Both the position numbers and the translations under genes were made by a program. The notes below the pieces were generated by a model. That model worked only from the letters and a program-made list of their open reading frames with translations. It was not told where the DNA came from and did no database searches. A stretch of 64,000 bases of DNA from Natronoflexus pectinivorans (GTDB lineage: Bacteria; Bacteroidota; Bacteroidia; Bacteroidales; Marinilabiliaceae). The first letter of the stretch is position 1; each line of letters starts with the position of its first letter. The stretch spans positions 272,644-336,643 of the forward strand of contig NZ_SLWK01000004.1 of the NCBI RefSeq assembly GCF_004345615.1, read 5' to 3'. Shown piece after piece: positions 9,323-18,188 of this stretch.

Positions 9323-10492
9323 ATGAACAAAGCCAAGAGTAAAATACTAATTGTGGACGACAGCAAGGTAAATCTCACCCTTCTGAATAAATCCTTAAGT
9401 CTGGAAGGCTATCCGTTCGATCAGGCTATGAATGGATTTGAAGCAATAGACTTGCTGTGGAATAATCATTACGATCTGGTTTTACTTGATATTCACATGC
9501 CGGGGATGGACGGTTTTGAAGTATGCAGGAAAATAAGAAACAATCCTGACTTTATAAACCTGCCGGTAATTTTTCTCACCGCTCAAAGTGATCGCGAAAG
9601 TATTCTCGAAGGTTTCAGAGTAGGTGCACAGGATTATATCATCAAACCCTTTGACCACCAGGAACTAATCATGAGGGTTGAAACTCATCTGACTTTAAAA
9701 CATAGTTTGGAGCAACTTAAAACATTAAATGCATCTTTAGAAACCGAGGTAAAAGCAAGAACAGAAGAGTTACTGAAAGCCAAGGAAAAAGCTGAAGAGA
9801 GCGACCAATTAAAAACCGCTTTCCTTCAGAACCTATCACATGAGATCAGAACGCCCATGAATGGAATTCTCGGATTTACACAGTTATTAAAAAGAAAACC
9901 GGACGACCCAAGCAGCTATGCATATTATGTTGAAATGATTGAATTATCGGGGATACGCATGATGAACACCATCAATGCTTTGGTCGATATCTCAAAAATT
10001 GAAACCGGTCAAATATTTTTGAATCGAACAGACTTTAGCATCAATAATCTATTGATGGAAATTATGCAACTACATGAAAACTTTGCAGAAAAGAGAAAAC
10101 TCTCAATTGAAATTAAAAATCATTTACCGCCATCATTTAGAACCATTCATTCAGATTACGACAAACTTAGTAAAATACTATCAAATCTGGTTGATAACGC
10201 CATAAAATTTAGTTACTCAGGTTCTATAATTATCGAATGCACCAAAGATACTGACTTAGTTAATTTTTATATTAAAGATTCAGGAATAGGTATTCCAAAA
10301 GAAATGCATGAAGCAATATTTGAGAGATTTATTCAAGCTAATACAGAGCTTTCGAGAGGACACGAAGGTATAGGGCTTGGACTTCCAATCTCAAAAGCGT
10401 ATATTGAAGTACTCGGCGGAACAATATCATTAGAGAGTGAACCTGGTAGAGGTTCAGTTTTTCATTTCACAATTCCCGCTAATAATGATTAA
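9323..10492 (+). CDS. Response-regulator/histidine-kinase hybrid (REC-HisKA-HATPase)
   Basis: Cytoplasmic signalling kinase of 389 residues without membrane segment or periplasmic sensor. N-terminal receiver domain (about 8-125) with phosphoacceptor Asp near residue 56 in LLDIHMPGMDGFEV and Lys in IIKPFD; coiled-coil linker (about 130-165); HisKA dimerisation domain with phospho-His near residue 173 in LSHEIRTPMNG; HATPase_c domain with N box NLVDNAIKF, G1 DSGIGIP and G2 GIGLGLPIS. Its input is presumably phosphorylation of its own receiver by another kinase or protein contact. The adjacent single-domain regulator is a likely partner. Confidence 0.92.
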   Translation: MNKAKSKILIVDDSKVNLTLLNKSLSLEGYPFDQAMNGFEAIDLLWNNHYDLVLLDIHMPGMDGFEVCRKIRNNPDFINLPVIFLTAQSDRESILEGFRVGAQDYIIKPFDHQELIMRVETHLTLKHSLEQLKTLNASLETEVKARTEELLKAKEKAEESDQLKTAFLQNLSHEIRTPMNGILGFTQLLKRKPDDPSSYAYYVEMIELSGIRMMNTINALVDISKIETGQIFLNRTDFSINNLLMEIMQLHENFAEKRKLSIEIKNHLPPSFRTIHSDYDKLSKILSNLVDNAIKFSYSGSIIIECTKDTDLVNFYIKDSGIGIPKEMHEAIFERFIQANTELSRGHEGIGLGLPISKAYIEVLGGTISLESEPGRGSVFHFTIPANND

Positions 10493-10533
10493 TGCAATAA
10501 AGGAGAGATGCATAATCTTTGAATGAGAGTTAT

Positions 10534-10917
10534 ATGGAGACATCAGAACAGTTAAGCCGGCTAAAAGTCCTTATTGTTGAGGATGACTTTATTAACATGG
10601 AATTTCTCATTGAAATTCTCGGGCCATATGTTGCTGAATTATTTCGTGCTACCAATGGCCAAGAAGCCATTGACATGACATTAAACCAAAGCTTAGCCAT
10701 TGATTTAATTTTAATGGATATTAAAATGCCTTTCATGGATGGATTTGAAGCAACCAGACTCATACGAGAACATGGCATTTTAATACCTGTGATAGCACAA
10801 ACGGCCTATGCTAGCGACTTCGACAAAAAGAAAATTAATCAGGCCGGTTTTGATGGTTATCTTGCAAAACCTATTGATGAGTCATTGCTGTTTCAAACCA
10901 TACTAAAAGTATTGTAG
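10534..10917 (+). CDS. Single-domain response regulator (CheY-like)
   Basis: 127-residue receiver domain without output domain. Acidic pair in IVEDDFINMEF, phosphoacceptor Asp near residue 62 in LILMDIKMPFMDGFEA, Thr in IAQTAYAS, Lys in GYLAKPID. The start is placed at the ATG at 10534; the upstream in-frame TTG at 10519 is less likely. It begins 41 bases after the hybrid kinase stop, so the two probably form one phosphorelay unit, with this protein as shuttle or as a regulator acting by protein contact. Confidence 0.88.
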   Translation: METSEQLSRLKVLIVEDDFINMEFLIEILGPYVAELFRATNGQEAIDMTLNQSLAIDLILMDIKMPFMDGFEATRLIREHGILIPVIAQTAYASDFDKKKINQAGFDGYLAKPIDESLLFQTILKVL

Positions 10918-11162
10918 AAAATAAATTCTATTTTGCTTATTCCCATAAACCCCAATTTTATTTTGCATTTCGATGCATTACATCGAAATTTGCATCATAT
11001 CTCATTAATCTTCAGACATAGCTTCTGCCAATTTGGCGATATTCAGTGTATATTATTTGTAGACAAAGGAACTTAATGATACTATCATGCTGGTTCAAAC
11101 CTTTGTACAAAACATTTTCCATAAATCTATCTCCCTCAAAACAATTCAATTAAGATTATTTA

Positions 11163-11176
11163 ACTAACTTCTTAGT
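11163..11176 (+). promoter_or_regulatory. Distal copy of a BlaI-type operator
   Basis: Inverted repeat ACTAA-CTTC-TTAGT, a copy of the palindrome at 11202-11217. The centres of the two lie 40 bases apart, close to four helical turns, so dimers bound at both would sit on the same DNA face. Assignment to the BlaI regulator encoded downstream is inference. No gene is seen in the gap 10918-11276. Confidence 0.6.
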
Positions 11177-11195
11177 CGTTTTTTGTCAAAAAGCA

Positions 11196-11226
11196 TTGAC
11201 TGACTAATTATTTAGTCGTACGTTTG
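11196..11226 (+). promoter_or_regulatory. Promoter of the M56/BlaI operon with built-in operator
   Basis: -33 element TTG at 11196-11198, 20-base spacer, -7 element TACGTTTG at 11219-11226 (exact match to TAnnTTTG). The spacer contains the perfect palindrome GACTAA-TTAT-TTAGTC at 11202-11217, so a bound repressor would block RNA polymerase directly. Transcription would start near 11232, about 45 bases before the first ATG. Confidence 0.75.
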
Positions 11227-11276
11227 TATTGACGGATTGAAAATCTAATTAAAGGAACCTTACAACTACTCATAAA

Positions 11277-13040
11277 ATGGAATCTATAATCGGATACATT
11301 CTGAAATCTTCGCTTTGGTTAAGCTGTTTCGCATCTATATACTTCCTATTTCTGCGAAACGAAAGATATTTTTTTCTAAACCGTTTGTACCTGATTTCAG
11401 GAATACTAGCAGCATTCATATTTCCATTCATAAACTTTAGCTATAAGGTACTTTTAACTTCCTTACCAGTTCCTAATTCATTACCTCCTATCAATTCTGA
11501 ATCATCACAAATAACAGAGGCAGTAATTATTGATCAAGCATTTCATTTTAATTGGACTGCCTATCTAGCAATAATATTCACAACAGGTTTTGCCATATTT
11601 CTTTTTCGAATACTAAAACAAAGCTATTCTCTATATAAAATTATTAAACGTTCAGAAGTTGTTGTCAAGCAAGAAATAAAAATAGTTGAATCCGAAGAAT
11701 TCAAAACTCATTTTTCATTTTTTACTTATGTGTTTGTCAATCCTTTAGTCTCAGGCACGTCAACAACGGAAATATTGAAACATGAAAAAGAACATATCCG
11801 CCAAATGCACTGGATTGATCTTATACTTTCGGAACTCATTATTCTTTTTCAATGGTTTAATCCAACAGCTTGGATTTATGGGCGTTTTATAAGGCAAAAC
11901 CATGAATATCTGGCCGACACAAAAGCTATACAACATTCTGAAAACCCGGCTCTTTATAAAGCCACTCTCATTAACTACCTATTTGGTGGTGAAGTAATCC
12001 GACTTGCTAACTCATTTAACTATTCCCTAAACAAAAAAAGATTTGCCATGATGACTAATAAAAAAACTTCAACATTAAGAAAATCAAAAATTCTTTTGAT
12101 TGTGCCCGTTGTAATGTTCGTTTTTTATGCATTTGCTCAACCTGAGCATGTTTTCGCCGATAGCGAAAGCATTGTAGTAAACGAAAATACAGATCAATCG
12201 ACTAATACTATTTCAGGCATTGTTTACAGAGAAGATGGAACTCCATTGCATGGTGCAAGCGTCATCATCAGGGGCACTTCGAACGGAACTGTTTCAAATA
12301 AAGATGGAGTCTTTAATCTTTCAGATGTACCTACAGAAAGCCAAATAGTTTTCTCCTTTGTTGGCCTTAAGTCTGTAATAACTAGACCTGAATTTACGGA
12401 AACGATGAAAGTTGTACTAATTAATATAAACGAGCCACTTGAAAACATAGTAGTTGTAGGATATGGTCATAAAAGTGAACTGGATACTGCAATAAAAACT
12501 ACAGTACACCATAAAAATGATAATGAACCATTATATATTTTAGACGGACAAGTAATCAGCAAATCAGAATTCAATAAACTAAACCATGATAACATTGAAC
12601 ACATAAGTGTATACAAAATCGATGAAGCCATAAAAATATATGGAGAAAAAGGTCAATATGGCGTGATTGAAATCACAACAAAAAAAACAGTTACAACTGA
12701 TCTGGAAAACGAGGATAACAGTAAAGAAATTTTTATAGTCGTTGAACAAATGCCTGAATTTCTGGGAGGTAAAGACGCCTTAATGCGTTTTATAGCTACC
12801 TCCATTAGATATCCGATAAGCGCACAAGAGAAAAACATGCAAGGTCAAGTTTTGGTGCAATTTATTGTTCAGAAAACTGGACAAATTACCAATGCTACCA
12901 TTTTAAAGGGTGTTGATCCTTCTTTAGATAGTGAAGCTTTAAGAGTTGTACAGTCCATGCCCGAGTGGAATCCAGGAAAACAAAGAAACATCCCAGTTGA
13001 TGTGGCATATACTTTATCAATCGACTTCATTTTGCAATAA
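11277..13040 (+). CDS. M56 (BlaR1/MecR1-type) membrane peptidase fused to CarboxypepD-like, plug-like and TonB domains
   Basis: 587 residues. The N-terminal membrane half has four predicted helices (about 5-25, 35-55, 95-115 and 275-290) and the M56 zinc motif HEKEH near residue 169, with third-ligand segment NHEYLAD near 208. After the last helix come a carboxypeptidase-regulatory-like domain (about 310-390), a short segment like a TonB-receptor plug (PLYILDGQVIS to YGVIEITTKK, about 415-470) and a TonB C-terminal domain (about 490-587, MPEFLGGKDALMRFI and VQFIVQKTGQI). There is no penicillin-binding domain, so this is not a beta-lactam sensor in the classical sense. The paired BlaI-type gene starts 8 bases downstream. 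Likely role: proteolytic signalling that inactivates the repressor, with envelope contact through the TonB-like part (inference). Confidence 0.88.
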   Translation: MESIIGYILKSSLWLSCFASIYFLFLRNERYFFLNRLYLISGILAAFIFPFINFSYKVLLTSLPVPNSLPPINSESSQITEAVIIDQAFHFNWTAYLAIIFTTGFAIFLFRILKQSYSLYKIIKRSEVVVKQEIKIVESEEFKTHFSFFTYVFVNPLVSGTSTTEILKHEKEHIRQMHWIDLILSELIILFQWFNPTAWIYGRFIRQNHEYLADTKAIQHSENPALYKATLINYLFGGEVIRLANSFNYSLNKKRFAMMTNKKTSTLRKSKILLIVPVVMFVFYAFAQPEHVFADSESIVVNENTDQSTNTISGIVYREDGTPLHGASVIIRGTSNGTVSNKDGVFNLSDVPTESQIVFSFVGLKSVITRPEFTETMKVVLININEPLENIVVVGYGHKSELDTAIKTTVHHKNDNEPLYILDGQVISKSEFNKLNHDNIEHISVYKIDEAIKIYGEKGQYGVIEITTKKTVTTDLENEDNSKEIFIVVEQMPEFLGGKDALMRFIATSIRYPISAQEKNMQGQVLVQFIVQKTGQITNATILKGVDPSLDSEALRVVQSMPEWNPGKQRNIPVDVAYTLSIDFILQ

Positions 13041-13048
13041 AACGAACT

Positions 13049-13447
13049 ATGCAACTAACGAAAGCAGAAGAACAAATAATGCAGATTTTATGGAAACTGG
13101 AAGAAGGGCCGGTGCGAGATGTCAGGGAACAATTTCCTGACCCAAAACCTGCCCGCAATACTGTATCAACCATAATACGAATACTAGAAAAAAAAGGGTT
13201 TGTTGACCACAAAACCTATGGCAATGTGCACGTATATTTCCCTCTAATTAAAAAGGAAGATTATTCAAAAAATCAACTTTTTGGATTAATGAATGACTAT
13301 TTCAACAATTCATTTCCTGCCATGGCCTCCTTTTTTGCTAAAGAAAAAGATTTGTCGATTAGAGAACTGGAGGAGCTTATGGAACAAACAAAGCTGGAGT
13401 TAAAGCAATTTAAACCTGGCTCGAATAACAACAAGAATAAAGATTAA
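13049..13447 (+). CDS. BlaI/MecI-family transcriptional repressor
   Basis: 132-residue winged-helix DNA-binding protein. The N-terminal TKAEEQIMQILWKLEEGPVRDV and the recognition segment NTVSTIIRILEKKGFVDHK are typical of the family. The C-terminal part (about 75-120) would form the dimerisation domain that M56 partners target for cleavage. It lies between two M56 genes (8 bases after the first, 17 before the second) and so very probably represses the promoter at 11196 through the two palindromes (inference). It is not evidence of beta-lactam resistance, since no beta-lactamase gene is part of the unit. Confidence 0.93.
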   Translation: MQLTKAEEQIMQILWKLEEGPVRDVREQFPDPKPARNTVSTIIRILEKKGFVDHKTYGNVHVYFPLIKKEDYSKNQLFGLMNDYFNNSFPAMASFFAKEKDLSIRELEELMEQTKLELKQFKPGSNNNKNKD

Positions 13448-13464
13448 CCCTTTAAAGTATAATT

Positions 13465-14985
13465 ATGAATGCTCTAATCCTCTATCTTTTAAAATCGTCG
13501 CTGTGGCTTTCAGCCTTTGCCTTGGTCTATTATCTTTTTTTACGCAACCAACGACTATTCTTTGCAAACCGAATATTCCTGATTGTAGGAATACTGGCAT
13601 CGATCATATTACCCTTATTTACTTTTTCCTATCCAACTCTGTTAGTTGACTCGTTAACACATACCGAACAGGTGATTGTTGGGGAATTAGTTGCAGGAGA
13701 AGTCATCACTGATGATATCACCAGACGCATAAATTGGGTGTTCATTTTACCGATACTGTTTGCCATAGGTCTGCTTGCCTTAGCCTCCAGACTCCTCTAC
13801 CAAACCAGCATTCTATTCAAAGAAATTGTTAATTCACCACGAACTTACGTCAATGACTTTACAGTTATAGAATCAAACCGATACCCTGCCCCGTTTTCAT
13901 TCTTCTCTTATGTTTTTATTAATCCCTCTGTTAATAAAAGCGATATGAGAGAAATTGTGAGACACGAGGCGGAGCACATTAAGCAATATCATTGTATTGA
14001 CCTGATGCTCTCCGAAATTGTCCGTTTATTGCTTTGGTTTAATCCGGTTGCTTGGTTATATGGTCATTTCGTTCGCCAAAACCATGAATATCTGGCAGAT
14101 AATCACGCAATACAAAACTGCAGTAATCCGGCAATTTACAGAGCTGTTCTCATTAACCAGATGGTAGGTGGAGAAGCCATTCGTCTGGGCAATATGTTCT
14201 GTTACTCACTCAACAAAAAACGATTTACCATGATGACAAAACAAACAACAACAGCATTACAGAAGTTAAAATTCTTATGGATTTTACCAGCCATTGCCTT
14301 TACAGTTTATGCGTGTACAAAACTGGATGAGAACTATGGCTCCATCGAAAAAGGGGAACACTCACCCTCCACAATCCCCCCACATGAAGAGGGAGTCATT
14401 TACTTCATTGACGGCGTCATTACAGACGTGCATGAGGAAGTTTTAAATAAAGTACTGACTCCTGACATGATAGCTTCAATTCAGATTTATAAAGATGAGT
14501 TTGCTCTTGAGAAATTCGGAAATCTTGGGAAAAATGGAGTCATTGAGATAAACACCCGAACTCAGGATTTTGGTAAAACGCTGGCTGATTTTTATCGAAA
14601 TATGACTGAAGATCAAAGAGCAAACCTTCCAAGAGAAACAATTCGCAGCAGTGATGGAGAGGCCGTTTTCGTGATGGTAGAAAACATGCCCGAATTTCCA
14701 GGAGGTATAGAAGCTCTTCAAGACTACCTCAGAAGCAGTATAAGGTATCCTACACTGGCAGCTGCAGACGGAATTCAAGGGCGCGTATATGTTCAATTCG
14801 TCATTACGAAAGAAGGTGAAATAGACAAGGTTAAGATACTACGTGGAGTTCATCCTTTACTTGATAATGAAGCATACAGGGTAGTCAGCCAAATGCCCAA
14901 CTGGCAACCCGGAACACAAAGAAACATCCCAGTGGCCGTAAGTTACACCGTTCCCATAAACTTTGTTCTAAACAACGAAGTGTAA
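13465..14985 (+). CDS. Second M56 membrane peptidase fused to plug-like and TonB domains
   Basis: Paralogue of the M56 protein at 11277, 506 residues. The membrane half again carries a zinc motif (HEAEH near residue 167) and the NHEYLAD segment. After the last helix (WILPAIAFTVYAC) it lacks the carboxypeptidase-like domain of its paralogue; a short plug-like segment (IYFIDGVITD to NGVIEINTR) leads into a TonB C-terminal domain from about residue 408 (MPEFPGGIEALQDYL, VQFVITKEGEI). Co-transcribed with the BlaI-type gene. The difference in the periplasmic part suggests that the two peptidases sense different inputs or partners (inference). Confidence 0.87.
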   Translation: MNALILYLLKSSLWLSAFALVYYLFLRNQRLFFANRIFLIVGILASIILPLFTFSYPTLLVDSLTHTEQVIVGELVAGEVITDDITRRINWVFILPILFAIGLLALASRLLYQTSILFKEIVNSPRTYVNDFTVIESNRYPAPFSFFSYVFINPSVNKSDMREIVRHEAEHIKQYHCIDLMLSEIVRLLLWFNPVAWLYGHFVRQNHEYLADNHAIQNCSNPAIYRAVLINQMVGGEAIRLGNMFCYSLNKKRFTMMTKQTTTALQKLKFLWILPAIAFTVYACTKLDENYGSIEKGEHSPSTIPPHEEGVIYFIDGVITDVHEEVLNKVLTPDMIASIQIYKDEFALEKFGNLGKNGVIEINTRTQDFGKTLADFYRNMTEDQRANLPRETIRSSDGEAVFVMVENMPEFPGGIEALQDYLRSSIRYPTLAAADGIQGRVYVQFVITKEGEIDKVKILRGVHPLLDNEAYRVVSQMPNWQPGTQRNIPVAVSYTVPINFVLNNEV

Positions 14986-15010
14986 CAGTTAAATCCCTAA
15001 CCCACAAAGC

Positions 15011-15081
15011 AGAAGTTGCCTGACAAGTGCAAGTATACTCTTTAAATAAGAGATGAACTTAAAACAGATCAGGCAACTTCT
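15011..15081 (+). other. Long-range inverted repeat in front of the TPR gene
   Basis: Perfect 13-base arms AGAAGTTGCCTGA (15011-15023) and its complement (15069-15081) around a 45-base loop that contains a smaller CTCTT/AAGAG hairpin. It lies between the second M56 gene and the TPR gene. It could be an attenuator or weak terminator (no good T-run) or an mRNA-stability element. Confidence 0.5.
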
Positions 15082-15117
15082 CCTATTACTTTGAATGCTA
15101 ACCCAAAAACAAGCTAT

Positions 15118-16389
15118 ATGCATAGATTTATCTTAATACTAATAGTCCTGATAGTGACAAACCATATCTCAGCTTCAAATCAGGAAGCAATTGCAAAACT
15201 CGTTGCTGAGCACAAATATGATGAAGCACTGGAGCAAATCAGACTCGCAGAATCATTAGAAACAGGATTACTCCATCTTAAAATTACGGCACTCAGAAAT
15301 ACAAACAGATTTGAAGAGGCCATAAAGTTTCAGGAGCTGTTATATAAACAGGACACCACAAATGTCTATTCCATTTTGGAATTAGCCAACGGATATATGT
15401 CGATGTACAACTACAATAATGCCATTTCATATTACCGAAAAGCACGTGAAATAGAACCGAAAAACTTTTATATCAGTCAGAGACTTGGAGACGCATTGTT
15501 TAATAACAGCCAGTTTTCAGAAGCGAAACAATACTATATAAAATGCCGAAACAATCATTCAACACAGCATTTGAATAAACAATTGGGAAGAATTTATGAA
15601 AATATAAACCAGCCTGATTCTGCCATCTATTACTATGAGATATCTTTAGACCAAAATCCTCGGGATTATTCAGTAGTACTAAGGTTGTCAAATCTATACC
15701 GAAGAAATGAGCAATTTAAAGAGGCTTTGGCCACGTCAGACAGATATTTAAAGACTAACGACAACAATCTCCGTGTATTGAGATTAAATGGTCAACTACA
15801 ATTCATTACCGGAAATTACAAAAAAGCACTTCAGAGATATGAAAGATGCTTAACTCTTGGGGATTCCGGCCTGCATGTGTTGCAATACACAGGTATGTCA
15901 TATTACAAGACGGATGACTATGACAAAGCCATACCTTTTCTGGAGAAAGCTTTCATCGAAGCCGAGAAAAACAGCAACATTTGTCTGGTGCTTGCATTAG
16001 CATACATCTACACCGGAAGAACTGAATCAGCCATTAATCAATTTCACAAACTAATCGAAATAGTAACACCCTCTCCCACTCTTTTGGCAACAGCCTACCA
16101 ACATATAGGGGAAAGCTATACAGATATCAACCAACACGAAATGGCACTGGATATATACAAACAGGCCATGATTTCGGTGCCGGGCGACTATCGGTTTCAT
16201 TACTTCCTGGCTGACTTGTATGACAATTGGTTTAAAAATACTGAAAAGGCGCTCGCTTATTATGAGAAGATCTTACAGGCTGACACCAATTATGAAGAAT
16301 TGCCTCCCGGCATGAATCATTTATTGATTAAATATATTGAAAATCGCGTGAACCAAATAAAAAAAGAGGCCTTTTGGAGTGCTAACTGA
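15118..16389 (+). CDS. Secreted tetratricopeptide-repeat protein
   Basis: 423 residues: signal peptide (HRFILILIVLIVTNHISA) followed by about ten TPR-type helix pairs that fill the rest of the chain, for example NGYMSMYNYNNAISYYRKAREIEP, written here as an uninterrupted TPR consensus of aromatic and Ala positions. ATG at 15118 is chosen over an in-frame TTG at 15091 because it gives a proper signal peptide. No enzymatic domain. TPR proteins are protein-interaction scaffolds, so this one may assemble a periplasmic complex with the M56/TonB proteins upstream (inference from order). Its stop codon directly abuts the stop of the convergent gene at 16390. Confidence 0.85.
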   Translation: MHRFILILIVLIVTNHISASNQEAIAKLVAEHKYDEALEQIRLAESLETGLLHLKITALRNTNRFEEAIKFQELLYKQDTTNVYSILELANGYMSMYNYNNAISYYRKAREIEPKNFYISQRLGDALFNNSQFSEAKQYYIKCRNNHSTQHLNKQLGRIYENINQPDSAIYYYEISLDQNPRDYSVVLRLSNLYRRNEQFKEALATSDRYLKTNDNNLRVLRLNGQLQFITGNYKKALQRYERCLTLGDSGLHVLQYTGMSYYKTDDYDKAIPFLEKAFIEAEKNSNICLVLALAYIYTGRTESAINQFHKLIEIVTPSPTLLATAYQHIGESYTDINQHEMALDIYKQAMISVPGDYRFHYFLADLYDNWFKNTEKALAYYEKILQADTNYEELPPGMNHLLIKYIENRVNQIKKEAFWSAN

Positions 16390-17271
16390 TTAACCGGAAA
16401 TATCTCCAAAAAGTGATAGCAATTCCTGCATTTCGTTTGCTTTTTCCTTATGACCTGCCGTTTCATATGCATAGTAAATATTGTTCAGCATACGCTGAAC
16501 AATATCTTTATTGCTACATGGCAAAAAGTAATTTACTTTTGGTTCCAGCTTTTGTTGTTTTACAAAAAACTCAATTTCCTTCCGTCCCAAAACAGCACCT
16601 TTGTTAATGGGATTTATGTAAAAAAGAACTGACATTTCGGTATCCTGAGCCACATTATTCAAGTCAGCTGCATCGTCAAGATAAGCCAAAATAAAATTCT
16701 TGGGCAAATTAACTCCGTAAACAGGAATCCCTAATCGCAAAGCGATTACTGAATATATGACTGACAATGAAATGGGATTGCCTTTTCTTGTATCAAGCAC
16801 GTCGCAAATAAAAGAGTTTTGCGGAGCCATAAAATTGCTATTGTTCCGTGTGTAACCGTGCACATCAAAAAGAATGTGATTGATGATGCGAACTTTTTCA
16901 AGTGCTGTGAGGTGATCATTTAATTCCAACCAGACGTCCTTGCGTAGCTGGTTAATTTTATCGTTAATTGACTCATAAGTTAATTCAGGATATTGATATT
17001 TTGAAACCAGAAAAGCACCGTACAACAAATCATCTTCTGAATTTGCCAACCAATTGCGAAATCCACTTTTTACATTTTTAAATTGGATGTTATGAATCAG
17101 ATTTTCAAGGCGTTTTTGGTGAGTAGAGTCAAAGGTCATCTCCCAGGCTTTTTCAAGATCGGGAATAATATCAACCTCCTCTTTTAAAAGCTCTCCTTCT
17201 ACCGTGCTAAATATCTCCTCATTTGGATCATCAAGCAGAGTAATAAGTGCCTGAATTTTATTCTTATCCAT
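16390..17271 (-). CDS. SirB1-like transglutaminase-fold protein
   Basis: 293-residue cytosolic protein of the SirB1 / transglutaminase-like family (PF13369 type). The central region, about 125-215, shows ILFDVHGYTRN, the RKGNPISLSVIYSVIALRLGIPVYGVNLP block typical of the family, and a residual helical C-terminus. The N-terminal third is a HEAT-like helical region (LLDDPNEEIFSTVEGELL). Whether the catalytic triad of true transglutaminases is kept is doubtful: no Cys is seen at the expected helix start in the RKGNPISL block. Biochemical role unknown. The stop codon touches the TPR gene stop on the other strand. Confidence 0.8.
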   Translation of the reverse strand: MDKNKIQALITLLDDPNEEIFSTVEGELLKEEVDIIPDLEKAWEMTFDSTHQKRLENLIHNIQFKNVKSGFRNWLANSEDDLLYGAFLVSKYQYPELTYESINDKINQLRKDVWLELNDHLTALEKVRIINHILFDVHGYTRNNSNFMAPQNSFICDVLDTRKGNPISLSVIYSVIALRLGIPVYGVNLPKNFILAYLDDAADLNNVAQDTEMSVLFYINPINKGAVLGRKEIEFFVKQQKLEPKVNYFLPCSNKDIVQRMLNNIYYAYETAGHKEKANEMQELLSLFGDISG

Positions 17272-17312
17272 AATTTTAAAACATCATGTTGGTAAAACGG
17301 ACAGAAAATTGT

Positions 17313-18188
17313 CTATTTGGCTAATGCATTTAATACATATTCAATCAAACGATTAACAACTACCTTGTAATCTTTGCTATAGGTTCCTGCCAACCTGTTA
17401 GCAATGATGGCGCATACAGTGGCCGACTGATGCCCCAATAAAGCGGATAAACCATATATGGCTGAACACTCCATTTCATAGTTGGTTATCCGGTAGTCCT
17501 CGTATCGAAATGCCGTAATTCGCTCATTTATATCGCTCATAGCCAACGGGAGTCTTATAATTCTACCCTGTGGACCATAGAAGCCGGGAGCGGAAATGGT
17601 GACACCTTTTATCACCTCATTAGAATCCAACTGTTTCAACAGAGACTCCTCTGCATTAACAACATAGGGCGCCGAAAGGTTCGAGAGAAAACCAGTTGAT
17701 TCAACAAAAGACTTTTCAAACATTACATCACAAACCTCATCCCGCTTATCATAAAAATTAAGTAAGCCATCAAACCCAATGGCTTTCTCACTCAACAACC
17801 AACTGTCAACAGGCAAATCAGCCTGAAGCGAACCGGAAGTGCCAATTCTGACAATCTTTAATGACTTATGCTCTTTTTTGGGTAATCTGGTGGAAAAATC
17901 AACATTTACAAGTGCATCTAGTTCATTTAAAACAATATCAATGTTGTCAGTTCCAATTCCGGACGAAAGTACAGTAAAAGATTTATCTTGGTAAACACCG
18001 GTTTTCCATACAAACTCACGATTGGCGCCTTCAAAATCAATTTGGTCAAAGAAAGCAGCAACACCTTCCACTCTGCCCGGGTCTCCAACAAGTATGACCC
18101 TGTCACTTAATTCACCGGGCTTAATGTGTAAATGAAACACCGATCCATCGGGATTAATGATCAACTCTGACTCTGCAATTCTTTCCAT
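17313..18188 (-). CDS. Nucleoside phosphorylase (uridine phosphorylase type)
   Basis: 291-residue cytosolic enzyme of the PNP/UDP family, which splits nucleosides with phosphate to ribose-1-phosphate and base. Visible: VILVGDPGRV near residue 32 (phosphate-binding), SSGIGTDNI near 75, RIGTSGSLQ near 112 (phosphate and ribose) and NYEMECSAIYGLSAL near 235 (ribose-binding Glu-Met-Glu). The family arrangement favours uridine phosphorylase, but purine substrates are not excluded. It lies 41 bases upstream of the SirB1-like gene on the same strand. Confidence 0.85.
   Translation of the reverse strand: MERIAESELIINPDGSVFHLHIKPGELSDRVILVGDPGRVEGVAAFFDQIDFEGANREFVWKTGVYQDKSFTVLSSGIGTDNIDIVLNELDALVNVDFSTRLPKKEHKSLKIVRIGTSGSLQADLPVDSWLLSEKAIGFDGLLNFYDKRDEVCDVMFEKSFVESTGFLSNLSAPYVVNAEESLLKQLDSNEVIKGVTISAPGFYGPQGRIIRLPLAMSDINERITAFRYEDYRITNYEMECSAIYGLSALLGHQSATVCAIIANRLAGTYSKDYKVVVNRLIEYVLNALAK

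Noticed and set aside
11277..14985. Classical beta-lactam resistance module (blaR1-blaI)
   Set aside because: Neither M56 protein has a penicillin-binding sensor domain and no beta-lactamase gene is in the unit.
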